NCBI RefSeq assembly: GCF_041860085.1
Contig: NZ_CP124747.1
Span: 186,001 to 250,000, forward strand
Source of the DNA: Schlesneria sp. DSM 10557
GTDB lineage: Bacteria; Planctomycetota; Planctomycetia; Planctomycetales; Planctomycetaceae
Direction: 5' to 3'
DNA: 64,000 nt
Of the stretch, positions 8,879 to 17,232 are shown one piece after another. Below the pieces are notes generated by a model. It saw only the letters and a program-made list of their open reading frames with translations. It was not told the origin of the DNA and ran no database searches. The translations under genes and the position numbers were made by a program. The number at the start of each line of letters is the position of its first letter. Position 1 is the first letter of the stretch.

Positions 8879-9350
8879 TTTAGCCGTGCCCCAGGTGTTG
8901 ATCGTGCGTGAGTTCTCTGCGCCGCGCGAGCTGGTCTTTGAGGCGTGGACATCGGAATCGCAGCTTTGTCACTGGTTCGCACCGAGCGGATGTCAGATCC
9001 GTTATCGCAAGTTCGATTTCCGTGAGGGCGGGGAGTATCACTCCTGCATTCTGACTCCTGACGGGAAGGAGTGCTGGTGCCGGGGGGAATATCGCAAGAT
9101 TCAGCAGCCCGAGTTAATCGAGTTCACGATGGCTGTCTCGAATGCTGCCATGCAGCCGGTCGAACCGCAGGATGTCGGGATGGACCCGCAGTGGCCTCGT
9201 GAAACGATCGTCACCGTCTTCCTGGAAGAAATCCCGACAGGGACGCGACTGACCCTGCGACAAACTGTTGATGAAGCTCTTGCCAAACGAACAGGGGCGC
9301 ACCCGAGCTGGCTCAGTATGTTTGATCGACTTGCAGAACGACTGAACTAG
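8862..9350 (+). CDS. SRPBCC/AHSA1-domain protein
   Basis: 162 residues from a GTG start inside the end of the ArsR gene. VLIVREFSAPRELVFEAWTS followed by LCHWFAPSGCQ and FDFREGGEYH is the standard opening of the AHSA1 (activator of Hsp90 ATPase homologue 1) branch of the START/SRPBCC fold. The C-terminal helix (HPSWLSMFDRLAERL) closes the hydrophobic pocket. These proteins bind small hydrophobic ligands; the ligand here is unknown. Coupling to ArsR suggests that the regulator and this protein respond to, or handle, the same compound. Confidence 0.9.
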   Translation: MQKKNDLAVPQVLIVREFSAPRELVFEAWTSESQLCHWFAPSGCQIRYRKFDFREGGEYHSCILTPDGKECWCRGEYRKIQQPELIEFTMAVSNAAMQPVEPQDVGMDPQWPRETIVTVFLEEIPTGTRLTLRQTVDEALAKRTGAHPSWLSMFDRLAERLN

Positions 9351-9614
9351 CCTGATCAAGCAACGCCGTTTCCTCTGTCCTTGATCCAATTCAATTCTTT
9401 CGAAGCTGGACGAGGAGTCGCCGTTAAAAGAACGCGTGAGGCCCTGGCCGTTGTTCGGCGAGTAACAGCAACGTCGCTGCCTCTGCCGGTCAGGTGTGAC
9501 CGAAAATCGCATGATTGACGGACCGATTTCGTTCGACCACAATTTGCAAACGCCGTTATCGGGAGAAGGACCGATCCACTTCGATTGATTGCATGGCGGT
9601 GTTTGAGGACTCTT

Positions 9615-10457
9615 ATGTACGCTTCGCACACCGAATTTCTGGAATCCGCCAATATGAGTTGGGCTCGTTCGACGATGCCGCTGTTTGCTCTGCTCGCACT
9701 GTGTTGCGGGTGCGGATATTCCGAGTACGAAGCGCGGCTCAATGAGTCCAGAAAATATTACGCTTACCTGGATAAGATCGAGCAATCTCTGGCCCCCAAG
9801 TGGACCGTGGCGGGAAATTTGATTGAACTGCGGGTTCCCCTTCAGTTCACCCTGATTCCTCCCGCCGCACCGATTCAAAAAGAGGATGGGACGATCGAAC
9901 AGCCGACGATCGATCCTCGTCAGCCCGACTATCTGAATCTGACTTTTCCCGAACTGTTCGGGGCGTGGGAGTCGACTTTTCAGGTGGGAAAAGGGAATGG
10001 CGTCACCGAGAATCATAAGGGGTACATCTACGCGCTGAGCAACTACTGGGAACTGGCGGGTGAACACGCGACCGATGCGGGTGAATTCGTGAATGCGCTC
10101 AAAACGTATCTCAGTGATCGACTCCAGATTCCCGTCACGGACGAAGCCCCTCAGTTGCATCCAAAAGTCTCCCCCTCGTATCAGGCTCAGGCGGCTTTTG
10201 ATGTTTGCAGTTTCAAGGGGAAAGAGATTGACGGGACGAACTACACTTTTGAGGTGTATTCAAAGAAGCTGGGAAGCGTGATTGGCGTGCTGGTTGTCGT
10301 TCTGCCCGAAGGGATCGAGAACGCTCAGAAGGTCAACGAACGCATTCCGCTCATGCTGGAATCGTTTAACTTTACTTCTGTTCCCCCGAAGGCAGGTGCT
10401 GACAAGAATGCTCCTGCACAGGGAAACCCTGCCGTTGTTCCGAACGCGGGTTTCTGA
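9615..10457 (+). CDS. Putative lipoprotein, unknown function
   Basis: 280 residues from the ATG at 9615 (GAGGA 5 bases upstream); an internal ATG at 9654 would give a shorter signal peptide. MPLFALLALCCGCG is a lipoprotein signal with adjacent cysteines, so the protein is probably anchored in a membrane. The mature part has mixed alpha/beta character and no motif I recognise; the last 25 residues are Pro/Ala/Asn-rich. The nearest upstream gene ends 264 bases away, so it has its own promoter. I cannot assign a function. Confidence 0.75.
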   Translation: MYASHTEFLESANMSWARSTMPLFALLALCCGCGYSEYEARLNESRKYYAYLDKIEQSLAPKWTVAGNLIELRVPLQFTLIPPAAPIQKEDGTIEQPTIDPRQPDYLNLTFPELFGAWESTFQVGKGNGVTENHKGYIYALSNYWELAGEHATDAGEFVNALKTYLSDRLQIPVTDEAPQLHPKVSPSYQAQAAFDVCSFKGKEIDGTNYTFEVYSKKLGSVIGVLVVVLPEGIENAQKVNERIPLMLESFNFTSVPPKAGADKNAPAQGNPAVVPNAGF

Positions 10458-10797
10458 GCAGTCTGATTGGCTCGCCCCGGCAGAGTCGGTGACAGCCTGA
10501 TCGGGTGGTGGATGAGTTTGCCCCCAAGCACCATTTGCCTGAAGCAACCTCTCGTGTCGTTGGCGAACGCGCCATCCACATCGTTTGGACGCGTTATCGC
10601 CACCGGGGCTCAGCGAACTTTCACGACCGCAGAAGAATTGCGGTTGACGTGAACTCCGTGCAATCCAGCTTGAATGCGGTGCGGGCTGTCATTGCGGTAC
10701 GAATGTTTGGATCGAAGGGTTCTGGCAGCTGCGGCGGCAGTGGGCTCGTGACGTCCCAAACGCGCGAAGTAGATGCGAAACACTATTTTTTATGGGA

Positions 10798-10816
10798 TTC
10801 GGCAGAAATTGCCGAA
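10798..10816. repeat. Stem-loop TTCGGCA-N5-TGCCGAA
   Basis: Perfect 7-base arms with a GAAAT loop, in the leader region of the small cysteine/glycine protein gene. It sits 31 bases before a second, AT-rich stem-loop. Possible 5' UTR structure or protein-binding site. Confidence 0.5.
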
Positions 10817-10847
10817 GCGAAATTCTTGAGTCAATTCTTTGGAAATC

Positions 10848-10870
10848 GATCATTTTTTCGAAAAATGATC
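10848..10870. repeat. AT-rich stem-loop GATCATTTTT-TCG-AAAAATGATC
   Basis: Perfect 10-base arms around a 3-base loop. It lies too far (about 390 bases) from the previous stop to be an ordinary terminator, and 155 bases before the next start. With the neighbouring stem-loop it may be part of a structured leader. Confidence 0.5.
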
Positions 10871-11025
10871 TTTCCCAGAATTTCACTCTTCGCGTATATC
10901 ACGCCACGCACCGACGGACGACATCCGAGCTGAACGGCTCTCCCACCGTACCCAGCAATGTCCAACGGTCACATCTCACCTCTCCAAATCCCGTCTTCTC
11001 GAAAATTGGTTCAAAGGAACACTTT

Positions 11026-11358
11026 ATGTTCAGCAAGATCGCGCATGTCATAGCAGGTTTGATGTTGACCGTCTCATCGGTCGGATGTTGCTGCCTTGGC
11101 GGGTATGGCTACGGGGCCGGGTATGGCATGAACCGGTGTGCTCCGTGCAACAATGGTTGCTCACCATCTGGCGGCTACCTTCCCCAGACTGGCAGCCTTT
11201 ACCAGAGTGACTTCAGTCAGGCTGCGTTTGCCCCGGGTTACACGCAGGCCGCCTTTGTTCCTACTCAGACCGCCACGGTGATTCCAGGAGCGGTTCAGGG
11301 GGCAGCAATTTATAACAGTGCCGCGCTGGTGCCAGTGAACGGCTTGCCGACCTACTGA
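11026..11358 (+). CDS. Small Gly/Tyr/Cys-rich lipoprotein-like protein
   Basis: 110 residues. The ATG at 11026 is preceded by AAAGGAA; the open frame extends upstream but the signal peptide fixes this start. MFSKIAHVIAGLMLTVSSVGC is a lipoprotein-type signal with three cysteines in a row. The mature part contains GGYGYGAGYG, a Cys-rich patch (CAPCNNGC) and Gln/Ala/Pro-rich repeats (SQAAFAPGYTQAAF). It resembles the small secreted surface proteins common in planctomycetes. Function unknown. Confidence 0.75.
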   Translation: MFSKIAHVIAGLMLTVSSVGCCCLGGYGYGAGYGMNRCAPCNNGCSPSGGYLPQTGSLYQSDFSQAAFAPGYTQAAFVPTQTATVIPGAVQGAAIYNSAALVPVNGLPTY

Positions 11359-11404
11359 TCGACTTCAGCGACTGTTGTGCCTTGTGCGAGTCTGGAGATG
11401 AGAA

Positions 11405-11481
11405 GTTTTCAGTGTTCAATGATTCGCTTCGGGTCGAGCTGACTCTCAGACCGTCGGAGCGTCTCACTGAACACTGAAAAC
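11405..11481. repeat. 14-base inverted repeat between convergent genes
   Basis: GTTTTCAGTGTTCA (11405-11418) and its exact complement TGAACACTGAAAAC (11468-11481), separated by 49 bases. It lies between the stop of the small lipoprotein gene (+) and the stop of the two-domain FKBP gene (-). It could terminate either transcript, although the loop is long and there is no clear U-tract; a dispersed repeat is an alternative. Confidence 0.5.
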
Positions 11482-11490
11482 TGACGGGAA

Positions 11491-12339
11491 CTACTTCACC
11501 TCAAGTAGTTCGACCAGGAAATGCAGGGTTGATTTGGGAGGAATTCCCGGTCGACCACGTTCTCCATAGGCAAGGTTGTAGGGGATTTCGAGTTCGATCA
11601 TTCCCCCTTTGCCAACGAGTTGCATTCCCTCTGTCCAGCCTTTGATGACGCCGTTCAAGGGGAATTCAATCGGAGTTCCTCTTTCGTATGAGCTGTCGAA
11701 GGTCTGTCCATCATCGAACCAGCCCCGATAGTGAACTTTGACCGTGTCTTCAGCGGTCGGCATGGTTCCCGACGACTTACGGCGGATTCGATATTTCAGT
11801 CCGCTCGGTGTGGTCGTGAATTTTTCTGGTGCGTCTTTGTCTACAGCCCCTGGCTCGATTGGTTTTGGCGCCGGTGTGACTTCGAGCAATTCGACGATGA
11901 AGTGCAGCGTTGATTTGCCGGGAATCGTCGGAGGGGCACCCCGTTCGCCGTAACCAAGTTCGTAGGGGATTTCGAGTTCGATCATCCCCCCCTCGCCAAC
12001 GTGCTGCATCCCTTCAGTCCAGCCCTTGATCACGCCACTCAGCGGAAATTCGATGGAATCGCCGTCGGCACCGTAGGACTGATCAAATACTTTGCCGCCA
12101 TCCAGCCACCCCTTGTAATGGACCTTTACGGTGTCCCGGGCAGTCGGCTTGAGGCCATCGGACTTCCGCAGCACGCGATATTTCAGCCCGCTCTTGGTGG
12201 TGGTGAATTCCTTCGGGGCATCTTTATCAGCGGCCCCGGGTTCGAGCGGATTCTTCTGAGCGGCATGCATGGACGGACTTTCTGAGAAAAGAGCGAGTGC
12301 CAGGACCAGGCTCGCGGCCAGGACGTTTCGAAAGTTCAT
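11491..12339 (-). CDS. Secreted tandem-FKBP peptidyl-prolyl isomerase
   Basis: 282 residues: a signal peptide (LAASLVLALALFSESPSMHA) and two complete FKBP domains (about 50-155 and 175-282). Each contains VKVHYKGW or VKVHYRGW, GVIKGWTEGMQ, GGMIELEIPY and STLHFIVELLEV or its close variant, the conserved FKBP core. Each domain follows a near-identical linker of the form EPGA-DKDAP-FTTT. It should act in the periplasm as a prolyl isomerase and chaperone. The single-domain FKBP lipoprotein gene lies 58 bases upstream on the same strand, so they are likely co-transcribed and arose by duplication. Confidence 0.93.
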   Translation of the reverse strand: MNFRNVLAASLVLALALFSESPSMHAAQKNPLEPGAADKDAPKEFTTTKSGLKYRVLRKSDGLKPTARDTVKVHYKGWLDGGKVFDQSYGADGDSIEFPLSGVIKGWTEGMQHVGEGGMIELEIPYELGYGERGAPPTIPGKSTLHFIVELLEVTPAPKPIEPGAVDKDAPEKFTTTPSGLKYRIRRKSSGTMPTAEDTVKVHYRGWFDDGQTFDSSYERGTPIEFPLNGVIKGWTEGMQLVGKGGMIELEIPYNLAYGERGRPGIPPKSTLHFLVELLEVK

Positions 12340-12397
12340 TGAGACCTCGCGAAGGAGAGGGACGAAGGTTTCGGTCTTTCATTCGGATGAACGACCG

Positions 12398-12883
12398 CTA
12401 CTTTTTAACGTTCAGCAATTCGACAATGAAGTGCAGCGTCGAATTGGGTGGGATCGATGTTCCGAAGCCGGCATTTCCATACCCAAGCTCAGGCGGGATT
12501 TCGAGTTCAATCATTCCCCCTTCACCAATGAGCTGCAGTCCCTCGGTCCAGCCCGGGATCACGCCAGTCACGGCAAATTCAATGGCCTTGCCCGTCCGTC
12601 CGTACGACGAATCGAAGATCGTTCCGTCGTCGAGTGATCCTCGATAGTGAACGCGTACGGAATTACTGGCGGTCGGCTTTTGTCCATCGGACTTGCGCAG
12701 AATGCGGTATTTGAGTCCGCTTTCCGTCGTGGTGAATTCCGTGGGGGCATCGGGATCGGTTGGGCCGGGCTCAACTCGAATCGTATCGGGGGCCTGCGGG
12801 ATTGGCGGAAACTCGGCAGGCGGGGCTTCGGGTTCGCAACCGGCGATAGAGATCATGATGAGCAGGGCAATGAGGCGTTTCAT
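12398..12883 (-). CDS. FKBP-type peptidyl-prolyl isomerase lipoprotein
   Basis: 161 residues. MKRLIALLIMISIAGC is a lipoprotein signal with the cysteine at 16. A Pro-rich linker ends in EPGPTDPDAPTEFTTT, followed by one FKBP domain (about 55-160) with VRVHYRGSLDDG, GVIPGWTEGLQ and STLHFIVELLNV. It should be a membrane-tethered prolyl isomerase. The linker and domain closely match both halves of the next gene. First gene of the pair. Confidence 0.92.
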   Translation of the reverse strand: MKRLIALLIMISIAGCEPEAPPAEFPPIPQAPDTIRVEPGPTDPDAPTEFTTTESGLKYRILRKSDGQKPTASNSVRVHYRGSLDDGTIFDSSYGRTGKAIEFAVTGVIPGWTEGLQLIGEGGMIELEIPPELGYGNAGFGTSIPPNSTLHFIVELLNVKK

Positions 12884-13014
12884 ACGGGTGGATTCTCGTC
12901 AGAGGAACAAAGTTTCCCAAATTTACAATCAGATCGTCTCGCTGGCCGACCGGGCAGCCGAAACGTATCATCGGCGACAACTCGCCGATTTACCACTCTG
13001 TGAAGGGATTGATC

Positions 13015-13863
13015 ATGGCTCCTTGGCCAATTGGTGTATTTACCTCTGTGGACGCCGGACTTGGCGTTCATCTTGATGTCGCAAAAGAACTTGGGATTCC
13101 AACCGTGCAGGTCCATTCCCCACATGCGGGGACCCGGAATCAGGCGGCTGCAGACAAGTTTTTGTCTCAGTGCAAGGAATCCGGAATCACCGTCACCTGC
13201 GTGTTCGGCGGATTTGAGGGCGAAAGCTACGCCGACATTCCGACGACGACCGCGACAGTCGGTCTTGTTCCGGAAGGGACTCGCGCCGCTCGCGCAGCAG
13301 AAATGAAAGAAATTTCTGACTTCACCAAGCTGCTTGGCTGCGAAGCGGTGGGGATGCACATCGGTTTCGTCCCCACTGACCGCAATGGTGCCAACTACAA
13401 GGGGCTGATTGAAGTCACCCGCGACCTGCTGGATCACGTCGCGAAGAACGGTCAGCGACTGCACCTGGAAACGGGGCAGGAAACGGCCGAGCATCTGCTG
13501 GAGTTCATCCACGACGTCCAACGTTCCAATTTGTTCATCAACTTCGATCCCGCCAACATGATTCTGTACGGCAACGGGGATCCGATCGATGCCCTGAAGA
13601 AGGTTGGTCACCTGGTTCGCAGCGTGCACTGCAAAGATGCCAAGTGGGCAGCCGAAGGGGTGCGTGGCAAAGAATGGGGAACCGAAGTGGCTCTGGGTGA
13701 AGGAGATGTCGGTATGGAGCGATATCTCAAGACCCTCAAGGAAATCGGCTACACCGGACCGCTGACGATTGAGCGTGAAATCGCTCATGACCGTGAGCGT
13801 CAGCGACGGGACATCGGAACCGCATCGACGCTGCTGCAGAAACTGCGAGCCGAGATCCTGTGA
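13015..13863 (+). CDS. Sugar phosphate isomerase/epimerase (xylose isomerase-like TIM barrel)
   Basis: 282 residues from the ATG at 13015, which has AAGGGA 6 bases upstream; the in-frame GTG at 13000 is less likely. The sequence follows the AP-endonuclease-2 TIM-barrel pattern: LHLETGQET supplies the first metal ligand, FINFDPANMILYG the second, VRSVHCKDAKW the third, and the last strand ends GPLTIERE. These Glu/Asp/His residues bind the divalent metal used for sugar isomerisation or epimerisation. Substrate unknown. No signal peptide, so cytoplasmic. The next gene overlaps by GTGA. Confidence 0.85.
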   Translation: MAPWPIGVFTSVDAGLGVHLDVAKELGIPTVQVHSPHAGTRNQAAADKFLSQCKESGITVTCVFGGFEGESYADIPTTTATVGLVPEGTRAARAAEMKEISDFTKLLGCEAVGMHIGFVPTDRNGANYKGLIEVTRDLLDHVAKNGQRLHLETGQETAEHLLEFIHDVQRSNLFINFDPANMILYGNGDPIDALKKVGHLVRSVHCKDAKWAAEGVRGKEWGTEVALGEGDVGMERYLKTLKEIGYTGPLTIEREIAHDRERQRRDIGTASTLLQKLRAEIL

Positions 13864-14420
13864 CGCCCAGGTCGCCATTGTGGAAACGCTGCCTGACGGC
13901 TCCTTTGATCCTGATTGCATCGCTGGTGATGTGGATCGAGGAGTCGTTATGGGAGTGGTTCAAATGGCTGACAGCTCAGATTGCCCTCCTCGCGTGGGTG
14001 CGAAAGATCGAATCCTGGATTCAGTCTCTTTCCCCCTACGCGACGATGGTCGTCTTCTTTCTGCCGCTGCTCATTCTGATTCCCTTCAAACTGGTAGCAG
14101 TCTACTGGATGGCCAGCGGTCACTGGATTACCAGCATCGTCGTCATCATCACGGCGAAACTTGTCGGAACGGCGATCGAAGCGCGGATGTTCGTCGTCTG
14201 TAAGGCGAAACTGCTCACGATTCCCTGGTTCAGACGTCTGCACGATGGACTGGTCGCGATCCACCATCGTTTGCAGGAAGCACTGCATTCCCTGGCCATC
14301 TACCAGGCCGTCCGTACTTTGCTCATCCGCGTGAAAGCGCTCGCTAAGTCTGTTCTGCATCGCATACGCGGTCGCTGGCGGATGTTGCGCGTCTGGTTTC
14401 AGAGAACCGTGAAACCCTGA
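13860..14420 (+). CDS. Membrane protein coupled to the sugar isomerase
   Basis: 186 residues from a GTG that overlaps the preceding stop (GTGA), so the two genes are translationally coupled. Two clear hydrophobic segments are seen (about 12-28 and 62-84, MVVFFLPLLILIPFKLVAVY), with a third moderate one (ITSIVVIITAKLVGTA). The C-terminal third is strongly basic (VLHRIRGRWRMLRVWFQR). No family recognised; function unknown. Confidence 0.8.
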   Translation: MTPRSPLWKRCLTAPLILIASLVMWIEESLWEWFKWLTAQIALLAWVRKIESWIQSLSPYATMVVFFLPLLILIPFKLVAVYWMASGHWITSIVVIITAKLVGTAIEARMFVVCKAKLLTIPWFRRLHDGLVAIHHRLQEALHSLAIYQAVRTLLIRVKALAKSVLHRIRGRWRMLRVWFQRTVKP

Positions 14421-14529
14421 ACTCCCGCAAGTATCAGCCCAGCAGCATCGGGACCGTTCAGCGGCGCCTGCTGGACTGTGTTGAGACCTGGCGGAACAAG
14501 CGATTTGCTCGGTGAAATGAGCCCGACTG

Positions 14530-16881
14530 CTACTTTACGAGATAGATCTTTCCCCGAAGTTGAATCAGTAATTGCTGACCCTGTGCTTGCTGACTCAGGA
14601 TCTGATTCTCTGTCGGGGTGTTGGCCTCGACCAGTTTGAAGTAGGCCTCGCTGAATCGTTCGATCGTTTGAATTTTTTCGCGGTCCTTTTCCAGATCCAT
14701 CTCGGCCGTCTCGGGGGTGACCAGGATCTGGTCCAGTTGCCCGGGCCGTTTGCGAGCGTAGACTGATCGGTTACCGATCTGACGGACGGAATCCGTTGCG
14801 ACGATTGAATCGGATTCAATATCCACGTAGGAATTCAGAGAATACCCGGTGGCTCCTCCAACGCTCGCGCCAGGAGCGCTTGGTCGGGCAACCGGTCCGG
14901 GAATGCCCCCCGCCCCTGAGGGGTGCGTTGCGACTTCGGCATTACTGGCTTTCTGGTAGAGCCCTTTCGCGAATCGCTGTGAAACGCCCCCCATTCCCGA
15001 TGCCTCATTCAGTTTAGTGAGGTTGTCGCGTGTCCGGTTCACTGCATCGGCACTTGCCAGTGAAGGCCGCACGGTTTCATCCGCCAGGAACGAGGTGTAC
15101 GGGGTCAGAATTCCATGTCGGGTCGATAATTCCACCAGCTCTTTGACCAGTTCATCGTTTTTGCCTACCAGGTCCAATTGATCGATGATTTCGCCAATCC
15201 GCCGCATCGCCCAGATTTTTTCAACGAAGGCGTACGTCTCATCATTGCTCTTTTCGATCAGATCAGCCGGAAAATCAAAACGTTGTTCCTGTTTGCCGAC
15301 TCGTCCGCTCACCACAACTTTTGCCGCACCGGGTTTCTTGTAACGACCAGCGATCACAAGTTGCTGTCCTTCGAAGAGATCTAAGTTTGTCTTTGGATAC
15401 AGACGATTGACGGGGGGGCCGTCCTCTGCTTTCAGCGTATCGAGTTCGAAACTGACTTTTACATCCGTCAAAACGGGTGAGCTGATGTTGCTGTAGACAG
15501 TGCTGACGTGCGTTTCAATTTCTTCATCGGGTCTGACGTATTCCGAAAGACCAAAGCCATCGCGTGAGATGCGGTCAAGCAAACGTGAGTTGACGTCATA
15601 ACCCACGCCGAATGTCAGGATTCGCGCACGAACGCGATTCGCTTGGCGGGCGGCCTCGGCAATCTGGCCTTCGTTGGTCGTGCCGACGGTGGGGAGCCCG
15701 TCCGTAAGAAAGAGAATATAACTGGGGCGGGAATCATCCTTCAGTTGTTCCAGTGCCGTCTTGAGAGATCCCGCGATATTGGTGCCACCACCGGGGTAGA
15801 GTCCTTCGACAAAGCCAATCGCCGCTCGTCGGGTTTCGTCAGTGTATCGTTCGAGTTCTGGTCGGAATGATTCGATGTTTCCGTCGTAGGCAATAATGTT
15901 GAATAGATCTTCGCTACGGAGATTGTTGAGGACAAACTTGATCGCCGCACGCGCCTGTTCGAATTTTTTACCGCTCATGCTTCCTGAGCGGTCCACAACG
16001 AACAAGACTGTCTTGGGGGGGCGTGCCTCATCGATCGGCTTGACCTGTGGGCTGGCCAGCATCAGGAAGTAACCCTCGTCTGATGCGGAGGGACGATAGC
16101 TGATCACCCGGGCCCCGACGTCACCTTTATCAACGTCATACATCAGTCGAAAGTCTGTCGTGGGGACGTCATTCGTCCGCGAATAACTGATGACTGCGTT
16201 TCTGGCGCCAGGCCGCTTAATCTCGATCGCGTGGGTCGGGGAATAGATATTTTTGATATCAATAGTCGATTCAATCGCAACCTGGATATCGACCTTTTCG
16301 ACAGCATGCGATGTGTATTTGGCGGTGCTGAGTGGAAAGAGAAAATCGGTCAGGCCTCGATCCTTTTTCAGTAGCTGATGATAGTGGATTGCTACTTTTC
16401 GCTCGGCACCCGCCGGCACGGGGAAGACACTCGTCTGGAATAATCCCATGCCCATCCATTCGACCAGTGCCGGATCTTTGTTCAATCGGACAATCGATTC
16501 GTAGACAGATTTGGCTTCATTGGCGGGCAGCAGCTTTCCGGGCATTTCTTTCCCGTCGACGAGCAACGTCAGCTTATCAATTGCACTGTCATGGGGCAGA
16601 GGGAAGAGAAACTTGACTTCGATCGGGTTGCTACCCATATTCACAAACGTCTGTGATACCTGGGTTCGAGCGACCTGGTCCGTGATGCGAGAATGAATTG
16701 CAAGCTCTTTGATTTTGTAGGACGCAGAACTCACAACCGGGGTTGATGGTGGGTGAGGCGGGTGATGTGGACGGGGGAGCGGAACAGGGGAACTTGTAAC
16801 GATCAGGACCCCTTGGGCAGCAGCGACGGAGTGCATGAGGCCTGTTATGATGCCCAATGCAAGAAACAAGTAACGTTTCAT
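14530..16881 (-). CDS. VIT and von Willebrand A domain protein, secreted
   Basis: 783 residues. Start at 16881 has GGAGGG upstream; the signal peptide is MKRYLFLALGIITGLMHSVAAA. A VIT (inter-alpha-trypsin inhibitor N-terminal) domain spans about 45-175 (FVNMGSNPIEVKFLFPLPHDS). The vWA domain spans about 290-460, with the MIDAS motif in VLFVVDRSGSMSG and later FLTDGLPTVGTTNE. A C-terminal tail of about 250 residues ends in a Gln-rich helix. Such proteins are thought to mediate metal-dependent adhesion or protein interaction outside the cytoplasm. It stands alone; both flanking gene starts are on the other strand. Confidence 0.93.
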   Translation of the reverse strand: MKRYLFLALGIITGLMHSVAAAQGVLIVTSSPVPLPRPHHPPHPPSTPVVSSASYKIKELAIHSRITDQVARTQVSQTFVNMGSNPIEVKFLFPLPHDSAIDKLTLLVDGKEMPGKLLPANEAKSVYESIVRLNKDPALVEWMGMGLFQTSVFPVPAGAERKVAIHYHQLLKKDRGLTDFLFPLSTAKYTSHAVEKVDIQVAIESTIDIKNIYSPTHAIEIKRPGARNAVISYSRTNDVPTTDFRLMYDVDKGDVGARVISYRPSASDEGYFLMLASPQVKPIDEARPPKTVLFVVDRSGSMSGKKFEQARAAIKFVLNNLRSEDLFNIIAYDGNIESFRPELERYTDETRRAAIGFVEGLYPGGGTNIAGSLKTALEQLKDDSRPSYILFLTDGLPTVGTTNEGQIAEAARQANRVRARILTFGVGYDVNSRLLDRISRDGFGLSEYVRPDEEIETHVSTVYSNISSPVLTDVKVSFELDTLKAEDGPPVNRLYPKTNLDLFEGQQLVIAGRYKKPGAAKVVVSGRVGKQEQRFDFPADLIEKSNDETYAFVEKIWAMRRIGEIIDQLDLVGKNDELVKELVELSTRHGILTPYTSFLADETVRPSLASADAVNRTRDNLTKLNEASGMGGVSQRFAKGLYQKASNAEVATHPSGAGGIPGPVARPSAPGASVGGATGYSLNSYVDIESDSIVATDSVRQIGNRSVYARKRPGQLDQILVTPETAEMDLEKDREKIQTIERFSEAYFKLVEANTPTENQILSQQAQGQQLLIQLRGKIYLVK

Positions 16882-17232
16882 GGAGCCCTCCTGAACAAGA
16901 CGAATTTCTGAGGCCGATGTGAATGGTCGTCGTGGCGAGAGGATGCAAAGGCCAGACGTTGTTCCCCTGGATCTTCGACGTGACCTGTTAAGGAAAGTTC
17001 CCGTGAGAACCCGGAAATCGCCAAATGCTCAGGATTTGACTTCTCTGCCATCGACCACTCACCGGAAATGGTTCCCGAATCGTCTCCATTCCCGGACGAG
17101 CGTCCTTAACTCCCTGACACGCCTTCGGAACGGGGTGAATCTGACCCAGATCCGTTGAACATGGCGCCAGCCGCTTTTACTAAAACACGTTCCTGCGTTT
17201 GCCACGTTAAAAATTTCGAGAGACCTGCACAC
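16882..17232. other. Divergent intergenic region, no gene
   Basis: 350 bases between the divergent VIT-vWA and DUF3050 genes, presumably holding both promoters. Open frames here lack start signals and plausible composition; no strong dyad seen. Confidence 0.6.

Larger units (their letters stand above)
10458..11025. other. 568-base gap with two stem-loops, no gene
   Basis: No convincing coding sequence on either strand; the open frames here have poor residue composition. Two compact inverted repeats lie in its second half (10798-10816 and 10848-10870). The ribosome binding site of the next gene (AAAGGAA, about 11013) closes the gap. Confidence 0.6.

Noticed and set aside
9114..10160. Minus-strand open frame across the SRPBCC and lipoprotein genes
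   Set aside because: Crosses two real plus-strand genes and a gap; no start signal or recognisable domain.
12880..13920. Long minus-strand open frame opposite the TIM-barrel gene
   Set aside because: Antisense to a well-supported gene with intact metal ligands; composition is not protein-like.
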